Shown here: positions 1-5,664 of the stretch, one piece after another
Layout: each line of letters begins with the position of its first letter
Numbering within the stretch: position 1 is the first letter of the stretch
NCBI GenBank assembly: GCA_029063275.1
Contig: JAIDOO010000297.1
Location: 1-5,664 of the forward strand
DNA: 5,664 nucleotides
From: Clostridia bacterium
GTDB taxonomy: Bacteria; Bacillota; Clostridia; Christensenellales; Borkfalkiaceae
Direction: 5' to 3'
Notes under the pieces: model-generated
The model's input: the letters and a program-made list of their open reading frames with translations, nothing else
Told to the model about the DNA's origin: nothing
Database searches by the model: none
Made by a program: the position numbers and the translations under genes

Positions 1-501
1 GTTAAATTCCAGCTCAGGACAAATTTCCTTTGCCTTTTCAATTGCATCGCTGATTTTTTCAGTCGGCGCGCCGACAGTTTTGATATAAAGCTTGTCAAAT
101 TTTATTCCGTATTTTTTATCCAGAATTTTTTTAACGTCTTTAAAATAAAGTCTGTTTTCGCTGTCGGAATAAAGCATAAACACGCTTAAATTGTCCGTCT
201 GCAAAATACCCAACTCGTCAAACTGTCCGCCGCAAATTTTAGCGATATAGTTTTTTAAAGTATTTTCCATTGCTTTCGGGCAGTAAATAATAATATTTTC
301 GTAATTATTTTTACCGTCCTCCGTTGCACGGACAATTTCTTCTGAATCACTGAAGTTAACGAAGGTAATCTTATCGAAATAATATCCGTACCCCGCCATA
401 GTATCGAGAACAGGGTTTACGCCTTCAAAACAGTTAAACCTTTTGTTCCTGAATACTATAAGGCAACATTTAACCGTACCGCTTTGATTTAGCGTTTTCA
501 T
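1..501 (-). CDS. CinA-like protein with degenerate MoCF-type N-terminal domain (partial, runs off left edge)
   Basis: I translated this frame by hand: 167 open codons from ATG at 501 to the window edge, with no stop, so the C-terminus is missing. It begins MKTLNQSGTVKCCLIVFRNK. Its place directly after pgsA is where cinA sits in many Bacillota. The layout also fits CinA: an early beta strand (CCLIVF), a helix-strand-helix ending in IIIYCP (about residues 72-77), a strand VFMLYSD, then YIKTVGAPTEKISDAIEKA (about 138-156), which resembles the 'lktfGigEs..e.l' opening of the CinA KH-like domain. The family signatures are absent: VGTELL, GGLGPT and LPGPPxE are replaced by unrelated residues. In CinA proteins a C-terminal NMN deamidase domain normally follows, and that would lie outside the window. 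The start overlaps the pgsA stop as ATGA. There is no good Shine-Dalgarno sequence, so reinitiation after pgsA is likely. An unrelated lineage-specific protein remains possible; I recognise it by layout and context, not by clear identity. Confidence 0.6.
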   Translation of the reverse strand, partial: MKTLNQSGTVKCCLIVFRNKRFNCFEGVNPVLDTMAGYGYYFDKITFVNFSDSEEIVRATEDGKNNYENIIIYCPKAMENTLKNYIAKICGGQFDELGILQTDNLSVFMLYSDSENRLYFKDVKKILDKKYGIKFDKLYIKTVGAPTEKISDAIEKAKEICPELEFN

Positions 502-1151
502 TGCTTTAACACTGCTATGTTTTTAGCCATATAATTTATACCCGAAATTACCGTAAGCAACACGGAAAGCGCAAACAGAGCAAGTCCTATATAGTTTACT
601 ATTACTCCCGCCAAGTGGTCGCAAAGCTCGGCAACGCCAGCACCGATTAACAGCACCACTATGCTGATATCCTGAGTTACCGTCTTGTATTTACCTAAAT
701 TATCCGCGGCGATAACTATATCCGCGCTTGCCGCGACCATTCTGAAACCGCTTACTATAATTTCTCGCGCAAGAATCAAAGCTACTCCGCAACCTGCGAC
801 AATTATTGCCCAATCACCTAAATTTGCCGTAAAAATCGATGGAACCGTTAAAAAGACCACAAATCCGGAAAGAACAAGAACCTTATCGGCTATCGGGTCG
901 AGAAATTTGCCGAGGTTGGTAACAAGATTGTACTTACGCGCTATATATCCGTCAAAGGCGTCGGTTATTCCTGCAATCGCAAAAACGCCGAGCGCAACAA
1001 AATAATGTGCGGTAAAGTTAAGATAGAAAAACAGAATAAAAACGGGGATTAACGCAACGCGGCTTATTGTGAGCTTGTTAGGCAAATTCATAACGCCTTT
1101 GCCCGCCGCGATTTTATAAAACTTGCCGTTATTATTTTCTTGCTCGTTCAT
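498..1151 (-). CDS. pgsA: CDP-diacylglycerol--glycerol-3-phosphate 3-phosphatidyltransferase (PgsA)
   Basis: This is an integral membrane enzyme that transfers phosphatidyl from CDP-diacylglycerol to sn-glycerol-3-phosphate, giving phosphatidylglycerophosphate and CMP. That is the committed step to phosphatidylglycerol and cardiolipin. The full CDP-alcohol phosphotransferase motif D-x2-D-G-x2-A-R-x8-G-x3-D-x3-D is present: D64, D67, G68, A71, R72, G81, D85 and D89. The acidic residues bind the metal and the nucleotide. Hydrophobic stretches near residues 30-45, 50-63, 88-104, 113-128, 160-175 and 183-206 fit the usual six-helix fold. The length, 217 residues, is slightly above the typical 180-200 because about 20 polar residues precede the family-typical start MNLPNKLTISR (Met21). 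I keep the upstream ATG because a strong GGAGG lies 10 bases before it and because it overlaps the rimO stop as ATGA. Met21 has only a weak AAAGG. The stop overlaps the next gene, again as ATGA. Confidence 0.96.
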   Translation of the reverse strand: MNEQENNNGKFYKIAAGKGVMNLPNKLTISRVALIPVFILFFYLNFTAHYFVALGVFAIAGITDAFDGYIARKYNLVTNLGKFLDPIADKVLVLSGFVVFLTVPSIFTANLGDWAIIVAGCGVALILAREIIVSGFRMVAASADIVIAADNLGKYKTVTQDISIVVLLIGAGVAELCDHLAGVIVNYIGLALFALSVLLTVISGINYMAKNIAVLKQ

Positions 1152-2482
1152 ATTTCGTAATCCTCCGTTTTGCCGTACAAATCGTAGCTGTCGCTCTTTT
1201 CGATTTTAACTTCGTAATATTCGCCCTGCACGGCGCTAACTGCGTTGAAGTAGACCTTTCCGTCTATATCAGGCGCACTGAAATACGCTCTGCCGACAAA
1301 ACAGTTTTTATCGTAATCGATACCGTCGCAAATCACCCTCAAAGTAGTGCCGACACGCTGTTTAAGCTTGTCCGCCGAAATCTGTCTTTGCACGGAATAA
1401 AGCTTTTTAACGCGCTTCCGTTTTTCCGCATATCCAAGCTGTCCTTTAAGCTTGTATGCCGCCGTATCCGGCTCTCTGGAATAAGCGAAAAATCCGCAGT
1501 TGTCAAGCTTTGCTTCGCGCAGAAAAGCGCAAAGATTTTCCACGTCCTCCTCCGTCTCGGTAGGAAATCCCGTGATAAAAGTAGAGCGGATAGCAATCTC
1601 CGGAATATTTTTCCGCAGAGTTTCAAACAGTTTAAGATATTCTGCTCTGCTTCCCGCGCGGTTCATAAGCTTTAAAATTCTGTCCTCACTGTGTTGCAAA
1701 GGAATATCAAGATACTTAACAATTTTTTTATTGGTCTTTATCTCACGAATTAATTCCCCGTCAATCATATCGGGATAACAGTAAAGTAATCTTACACTAT
1801 TAATGTTGACAAGAGCTGTCAACTTTTGCAAAATTTCTACTAATTTTTTTTGACCGTATAAATCTATGCCGTATCTGGTTACGTCCTGAGCAACGATAAT
1901 AAGTTCAGAAACGTCGCCAAGCCCCTCCGCCTCTTTCAACAGCAGTTCAATAGGATAGCTTTCATATTTTCCGCGTATTTTCGGGATAAGGCAGTATGTG
2001 CATCGATTATTGCACCCGTCGGCTATTTTCAGATAAGCATAGTGCAGCGGCGTAGTTATTACTCTTCCGCCCGAAAAATTTTTATCGCCCTGACCAACGA
2101 GATTAACTCTGTCGCCGAGATACGCACGCTCTAAGCCCTCGAAAAGCTTGTCGTAGTCGTTTGTGCCTAAAAATAAATCCGCTTCGACAAGGCTGTCAAA
2201 TGTTTCGCCGATATACTTCTGCGGCAAACAGCCTGTTATTACCAGTTTTTCAAGTTTATCATTTTTGTATGCCGCACAGTCAAGCGCGGTTTCAATAGCT
2301 TCTTTGCGCGATTCATTTAAAAACGCGCAAGTGTTCACTATTAAAATTTGCGCCGCGCCGATGTCGTCTGTAATATCAGCGCCGCGCTCTTTAATTATTG
2401 ACAAAAGTTTTTCGGAATCAACCCTGTTTTTGTCGCAACCCAAGGAAATTATGCCGAATGACTTTTGAGAAAAATCAATCAT
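1148..2482 (-). CDS. rimO: Ribosomal protein S12 (uS12) methylthiotransferase RimO
   Basis: RimO is a radical-SAM enzyme that adds a beta-methylthio group to a conserved aspartate of ribosomal protein uS12 (Asp89 in E. coli). Numbering from ATG 2482 (444 residues): the N-terminal UPF0004 domain has its cluster cysteines at C16 (SLGCDKNRVDSE), C52 (NTCAF) and C85 (TGCLPQ). The radical-SAM CxxxCxxC is C157, C161, C164 in DGCNNRCTYCLIPKIRGKY, which binds the SAM-cleaving cluster. The C-terminal TRAM domain spans about 374-436, with the typical APDIDGKVY and a DLYG-type ending. The RGKY and APDIDG signatures favour RimO over the tRNA enzyme MiaB. The usual GCPKN reads GCDKN here, a mild change. 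An in-frame TTG one codon upstream is the other possible start; I prefer ATG because GGAG lies 6 bases before it. The start overlaps the end of ftsK by 8 bases and the stop overlaps pgsA by 4, so it is surely co-transcribed with both. Confidence 0.97.
   Translation of the reverse strand: MIDFSQKSFGIISLGCDKNRVDSEKLLSIIKERGADITDDIGAAQILIVNTCAFLNESRKEAIETALDCAAYKNDKLEKLVITGCLPQKYIGETFDSLVEADLFLGTNDYDKLFEGLERAYLGDRVNLVGQGDKNFSGGRVITTPLHYAYLKIADGCNNRCTYCLIPKIRGKYESYPIELLLKEAEGLGDVSELIIVAQDVTRYGIDLYGQKKLVEILQKLTALVNINSVRLLYCYPDMIDGELIREIKTNKKIVKYLDIPLQHSEDRILKLMNRAGSRAEYLKLFETLRKNIPEIAIRSTFITGFPTETEEDVENLCAFLREAKLDNCGFFAYSREPDTAAYKLKGQLGYAEKRKRVKKLYSVQRQISADKLKQRVGTTLRVICDGIDYDKNCFVGRAYFSAPDIDGKVYFNAVSAVQGEYYEVKIEKSDSYDLYGKTEDYEI
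1162..1166 (-). promoter_or_regulatory. Ribosome binding site of pgsA, inside the end of rimO
   Basis: GGAGG lies 10 bases before ATG 1151, within the last codons of rimO. It supports the longer PgsA N-terminus over the family-typical start at Met21 (1091), which has only AAAGG 4 bases upstream. Confidence 0.7.
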
Positions 2483-5400
2483 CAATATCTCCGTAAGTCT
2501 TTATAAAGTCTTCTCTCGTAAGTAAAATTTTCCTGGGCTTGGAACCTTCGGAATGGGTAATGTAATTCATATTTTCCATCCAGTCGATTATCTTGCAAGC
2601 CTTTATATATCCGACGGGGAACCGCCTTTGAACCATCGATACCGAAGCCTGATTGGAATTTATACAGTACTTCAAAGCTTTGATGAACGTTTCGTCTATC
2701 TTTGCCTCGCTCTCCGCGCCGCCGTCCTCGCCCATTGAAGACGAACTTTCTTCAACCTCAACGGTATTGATAAAGTCGGAAACGCTTTGATCAAAGTAAG
2801 TTTCGTTATTGGCTTTGACAAAGTCGGTAACTCTCTGAACCTCGTGCGTGTCTACAAAGCAACCCTGAATACGCGAAAGCTCGGGTTTTTCCGCTGAACG
2901 GAAATACAAATCACCCTTGCCCAAAAGCTTTTCGGCACCGCCGATATCAAAGATTGTACGCGCGTCGTCAAACGAGTTAACTTTAAAGCCAATACGCGTG
3001 GGAAGGTTTGACTTTATCAAGCCAGTAATACAGTCAACCGAAGGACGCTGTGTCGCAAGGATAAGGTGTATACCGCAGGCACGGGCTTTTTGAACAAGCT
3101 TGATAATTCTGCTTTCAATATCCTTTTTAGCCTGTAACATCAAATCGCCGAATTCGTCAAGAATAACTACGATTTTAGGCAGTTTTTCCTCGCCCTCTGC
3201 AATATGTGCGTTATATTCGTCAAGGTTTTTGGTCGCTACGCCGTTTTCTGTCATATCCTTGAACAGCGAATATCTGCGCTCCATTTCCTTTATTGCCCAG
3301 TTAAGCGCCTTTATAGCCTTATCAACGTCAGAGATTATTTCATTAATCATAAGGTGGGGCAGTTTATCATAGGAGATAAATTCAACCTGCTTGGGGTCAA
3401 CGAGAATAAGTCTCAATTCTTCGGGTCCGTATTTGTACAGCAAGCTGATAAGCAACGCGCTTAAACAAATAGATTTACCGCTACCCGTAGTACCTGCTAC
3501 AAGCAGGTGGGGCATTTTTGTAATATCGGGGCAAACGACCTCGCCCTCGACGTTTTTACCGAGCGCAAAAGTAATTGTGTTGGATTTGCTGTTTATAAAA
3601 GCGGGACTAGCGAGCATACCTTTAAGCCCGACAATCGTACGCCTGTTGTTGGGAACTTCTATCGAGAGCGCACCCTTTGAAAAGTTGAGGTACGCCGTTA
3701 CGTTTTCCTTCATAAGCGCCATAGCGATGGCTTCCCGATAATTCAAAGACTGCTTTATCTTTGTCTTATCCTCAATTATAACGTCGTAACGCGTTACGGC
3801 AGGACCTATAACAACGTTTGAAACTTCGCTGTTGATTTTAAATCTCGCAAGCGTTTCAACTATAGTACGCTTATTGTCGTCAATCTCGCCCGTATTGACG
3901 TTGTTACTTTCAGGATAATCGTCCAGCAGATCCAAATTGGGTCTGACGTATTTCTTCCAGACGTGTTTGGGTTTTTCCTCCTGCTTGGGCTCTTCTTTGA
4001 CTGCGGGCTGAACAGCAACCCTTTCCGCCTTGACTTCTTTGACCTCTTTTACTTCCCTTGCGGCGGGCGAAGAACCGGGCGTTATGCCGAACGCGGAAAA
4101 TCCCGCGCCGTCCAAATCGTCCTCGTCATCATCGTCGCTGTAATCAAACAAATCGGCCTTACTTGCGCTTGTCATTCTCGACGTCATACGCGACGTATCG
4201 GGCTCTATTGCATTATCGTTAAGAGCGGGATTGGACGCACTGAAAAGATTGGCAAGGTTAATAGCCGCCTTGTCTACGGGTTTTTCCTCTTTCACTTCGG
4301 CCTCGGGCTTTTCTTCTGCAACCTCTTCGCGCTGAGTAATAGACTCGCGGACAGGGCTTGAAAAACTGCTTTCAGAGCGAACGGGCGCAGTAAACTGCTG
4401 TACCTCGCTCTCTGTTTCTTCCTGCGGTTCCGGCTCGTAATCAGAATTAATAGACGAAGAATAATCCTCAACCTCTTCGGGCTCGGGCTCGTTAATAATA
4501 TACTCGTCCTGCACGGGTTCCTGCGGCACCTGGTATACACCACTTGATACCTGCTCGAAATCGTTAAGGCTTTCCACGGGCTTGTCGCCGTAAATGTAAT
4601 TAGTCGGCGAAGAAGCCACGGGCTTATTCAGAATTTCTTCCTGATAGCTTTCGGAATAAGTCTGCTCCTGAGGAACAGCATTAGGCTTTTTTCCGTCGGT
4701 AAAATTATTTAAATAAGTTTCCTTGCTGTTTACAGGACGGCTGAAATAAGAATTTTCGTTAAATATAAGATTGCGGCGGTAGCTTTCAGCGGCAAACTCG
4801 CCCTTTTCAAATAAAATTTTTCTTTTAAGATTTTGTTGCGAATACTTATCGTCATCCTGCACGGGCTCGTACTGCTGAACGGGCGCACGGCTTACGACTT
4901 CTCTCGTCTGTCTGACTTCGCTTTGAGCATACATCTGTTCAAGAGGAACTTCGGACGTTCTGAGCGAACGGGTTGCGGCAGTCTCCTCGGCTACGCCGTC
5001 AGATACAACGTTGATAGTTTCTTTCCTGCGGAATTTGGGACGACGGATAACAAAATAAATGAAGTATCCGCCTAAAACCGTAAGCAACGAGAAAATGATA
5101 TAAGCTCCGATAAAGGTCGTAAACTTAGCAAACGGATAGACGACTATCGCAGAAATAACTCCCCCGAACGTATAACCCGAATATCCCTTAGATGCATTTA
5201 TGTAACAGTCTTTTATGTAGCTTCCGTAACTTGCAACCGACAAGTTTCTGCTTGAAGCCGCATGAAACAGGAAGAACGCCATAAGCACAGTCAAAGATAT
5301 GGTAAGCGCAAGTTTAAACGAAATTTTAATCTTCTTTTCAAAAACAAGCACTTCACCAAGATATGCAAGCAAGCCTATAACGAGATAAGAACCGTAGCCG

Positions 5401-5567
5401 AAAGTGCCGTACATAAAAGTACATACGGCAGAGCCTACGCCTGCAAAAACAGCTTTTCCCGTTAAAAGCATTAAAAGCACTATAGCGCTGAACAGCATCA
5501 GCGTCATTCCCAAAGTTTCCTTTGTGAAAATAAATGAAGTTTTATTGTTTTTGTTTCTGTTGTCCAC
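2475..5567 (-). CDS. ftsK: DNA translocase FtsK/SpoIIIE
   Basis: This is a septum-anchored hexameric ATPase that pumps double-stranded DNA and clears chromosomes from the division plane; in spore formers SpoIIIE also moves DNA into the forespore. Residues are counted from GTG 5567 (1030 in total). Residues 22-174 hold four or five membrane segments with one longer polar loop at about 104-132. Residues 178-535 are a long linker rich in E, P, Q and S. From about 556 comes the alpha/beta motor: PAVTRYDV, Walker A GTTGSGKS (692-699, K698), Walker B VVILDEFGDLM (D804, E805) and TQRPSVD (839-845), followed by a canonical GGAEKLLGKGD. Residues 958-1021 form the winged-helix gamma domain that reads polar DNA motifs (QASVSMVQRRFP, then EGSKPRKILLT). 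The length exceeds B. subtilis SpoIIIE (under 800 residues), owing mainly to the linker. GTG is chosen because GGAG lies 7 bases upstream. The in-frame TTG at 5603 lies almost on the predicted transcription start and has no binding site. It is the first gene of the cluster. Confidence 0.96.
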   Translation of the reverse strand: MDNRNKNNKTSFIFTKETLGMTLMLFSAIVLLMLLTGKAVFAGVGSAVCTFMYGTFGYGSYLVIGLLAYLGEVLVFEKKIKISFKLALTISLTVLMAFFLFHAASSRNLSVASYGSYIKDCYINASKGYSGYTFGGVISAIVVYPFAKFTTFIGAYIIFSLLTVLGGYFIYFVIRRPKFRRKETINVVSDGVAEETAATRSLRTSEVPLEQMYAQSEVRQTREVVSRAPVQQYEPVQDDDKYSQQNLKRKILFEKGEFAAESYRRNLIFNENSYFSRPVNSKETYLNNFTDGKKPNAVPQEQTYSESYQEEILNKPVASSPTNYIYGDKPVESLNDFEQVSSGVYQVPQEPVQDEYIINEPEPEEVEDYSSSINSDYEPEPQEETESEVQQFTAPVRSESSFSSPVRESITQREEVAEEKPEAEVKEEKPVDKAAINLANLFSASNPALNDNAIEPDTSRMTSRMTSASKADLFDYSDDDDEDDLDGAGFSAFGITPGSSPAAREVKEVKEVKAERVAVQPAVKEEPKQEEKPKHVWKKYVRPNLDLLDDYPESNNVNTGEIDDNKRTIVETLARFKINSEVSNVVIGPAVTRYDVIIEDKTKIKQSLNYREAIAMALMKENVTAYLNFSKGALSIEVPNNRRTIVGLKGMLASPAFINSKSNTITFALGKNVEGEVVCPDITKMPHLLVAGTTGSGKSICLSALLISLLYKYGPEELRLILVDPKQVEFISYDKLPHLMINEIISDVDKAIKALNWAIKEMERRYSLFKDMTENGVATKNLDEYNAHIAEGEEKLPKIVVILDEFGDLMLQAKKDIESRIIKLVQKARACGIHLILATQRPSVDCITGLIKSNLPTRIGFKVNSFDDARTIFDIGGAEKLLGKGDLYFRSAEKPELSRIQGCFVDTHEVQRVTDFVKANNETYFDQSVSDFINTVEVEESSSSMGEDGGAESEAKIDETFIKALKYCINSNQASVSMVQRRFPVGYIKACKIIDWMENMNYITHSEGSKPRKILLTREDFIKTYGDIDD
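2489..2492 (-). promoter_or_regulatory. Ribosome binding site of rimO, inside the end of ftsK
   Basis: GGAG lies 6 bases before ATG 2482 and only 3 bases before the alternative TTG 2485. The spacing favours ATG as the rimO start. The site is within the last codons of ftsK, as expected for coupled translation. Confidence 0.75.
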
Positions 5568-5574
5568 TGGTATT

Positions 5575-5578
5575 CTCC
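5575..5578 (-). promoter_or_regulatory. Ribosome binding site deciding the GTG start of ftsK
   Basis: GGAG lies 7 bases before GTG 5567. No Shine-Dalgarno sequence precedes the longer in-frame TTG start at 5603, which would also be nearly leaderless from the predicted promoter. This site therefore sets the start of ftsK 12 codons inside the longest open frame. Confidence 0.8.
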
Positions 5579-5582
5579 GCAG

Positions 5583-5602
5583 TGTTATCTTTGCCGATAA
5601 CA
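5583..5602 (-). promoter_or_regulatory. Stem-loop / inverted repeat in the ftsK leader
   Basis: A perfect 7-bp inverted repeat, TGTTATC and GATAACA, encloses the hexaloop GGCAAA. On the predicted transcript it starts only 3-5 bases after the transcription start and ends 4 bases before the GGAG ribosome binding site. As RNA it could be a 5' stabilising hairpin or could affect ribosome access; as DNA it could be an operator for a dimeric regulator. The dyad is seen directly, but its function is inference. There is no U-tract after it, so it is not a terminator in this direction. Confidence 0.5.
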
Positions 5603-5612
5603 AATCTATTTT

Positions 5613-5641
5613 ATTATAACATTAGTTAAATAAAATAACAA
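5613..5641 (-). promoter_or_regulatory. Sigma-A-type promoter for the ftsK-rimO-pgsA-cinA-like cluster
   Basis: Read on the minus strand, -35 TTGTTA (5641-5636, 4 of 6 to TTGACA) and -10 TATAAT (5618-5613, perfect) are separated by exactly 17 bp. A TGn extension lies directly upstream of the -10 (TGTTATAAT). The transcription start would be a purine around 5605-5607, leaving a leader of about 40 bases before GTG 5567. The region is AT-rich, which raises the chance of chance matches, but the combination of spacing, extended -10 and position is convincing. It is the only clear promoter I saw for the four genes. Confidence 0.75.
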
Positions 5642-5664
5642 CAAAATGCCGGCAATTTTTAATT

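Noticed and set aside
685..1005. Open frame on the plus strand opposite pgsA (106 codons)
   Set aside because: It lies wholly antisense to a gene with an intact catalytic motif, and its low-complexity K/A/T/I-rich product has no recognisable motif.
1339..1626. Minus-strand open frame in another frame within rimO
   Set aside because: Fully inside rimO, Arg/Leu/Ser-rich shadow product, no support for an overlapping gene.
1388..1778. Two plus-strand open frames opposite rimO
   Set aside because: They are shadows of the rimO codon pattern; rimO has all expected motifs across this stretch and the products resemble nothing.
2483..2485. TTG as the rimO start
   Set aside because: It would sit only 3 bases from GGAG; the next codon is ATG at the correct 6-base spacing.
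3490..3510. Short hairpin-like sequence TACCTGCTACAAGCAGGTGG in ftsK
   Set aside because: The dyad ACCTGC/GCAGGT lies in codons of the conserved MPHLLVAGTT segment, with no U-tract; a coding-sequence coincidence.
3391..3741. Plus-strand open frame of 116 codons opposite the FtsK motor domain
   Set aside because: Antisense to the Walker A region, where the minus-strand coding signal is unambiguous.
3963..4361. Plus-strand open frame of 132 codons opposite the FtsK linker
   Set aside because: Glu/Lys codons (GAA, AAG) read in reverse give Phe/Leu-rich frames; the hydrophobic-looking product is an artefact of the acidic linker.
5591..5619. Possible plus-strand promoter (TTGCCG, 17 bp, TTATAA)
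   Set aside because: The -10 match is poor, the region is AT-rich, and only about 45 bases remain before the window end, so no gene can be assigned to it.
1..5664. Search for CRISPR repeats, insertion sequences, tRNA/rRNA genes, attachment sites or a defence system
   Set aside because: Virtually the entire window is tightly packed housekeeping coding sequence. I saw no spaced repeats, transposase motifs, cloverleaf or target-site duplications.

Overview
The window carries one leftward (minus-strand) gene cluster that fills almost all of it. In transcription order it reads: a promoter and short leader at the right edge, ftsK (DNA translocase), rimO (ribosomal protein S12 methylthiotransferase), pgsA (phosphatidylglycerophosphate synthase), and the N-terminal 167 codons of a gene that runs off the left edge and looks like a strongly diverged cinA. 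The order ftsK/spoIIIE - rimO - pgsA - cinA (often followed by recA) is a known chromosomal arrangement in Bacillota, especially Clostridia. The FtsK motor and gamma domains resemble the SpoIIIE/FtsK type of that phylum. Base composition is moderate, with AT-rich codon choices and good GGAG-type ribosome binding sites. I therefore infer a Clostridia-like member of Bacillota. I cannot name a genus, and nothing here proves whether the organism sporulates.

Layout, right to left. Positions 5568-5664 hold a strong-looking promoter (TTGTTA, 17 bp, extended -10 TGTTATAAT), a 7-bp stem-loop at the very start of the predicted transcript, and the ftsK ribosome binding site. ftsK (5567-2475) encodes an N-terminal membrane module, a linker of about 360 residues that is acidic and repeat-containing, an intact RecA-type motor and a winged-helix gamma domain. 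rimO (2482-1148) has both sets of cluster cysteines. pgsA (1151-498) has a complete CDP-alcohol phosphotransferase motif. The cinA-like gene begins at 501 and is cut by the window edge.

The three junctions overlap by 8, 4 and 4 bases (one ATGATTGA, two ATGA). There is no internal intergenic space and I saw no internal terminator, so a single transcript with translational coupling is likely. The shared theme is core growth: chromosome segregation at the septum, ribosome modification, anionic phospholipid synthesis, and a CinA-family protein.

This is mostly an ordinary housekeeping region. The points that deserve a second look are: (i) the cinA-like protein, which keeps the fold-level pattern and position of CinA but has lost the signature motifs of its MoCF-type domain; (ii) non-consensus residues in the FtsK gamma recognition helix; (iii) the long repeat-bearing FtsK linker; and (iv) the stem-loop at the 5' end of the transcript. 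I found no mobile element, CRISPR array, tRNA or rRNA, and I do not see a clearly new multi-gene system.
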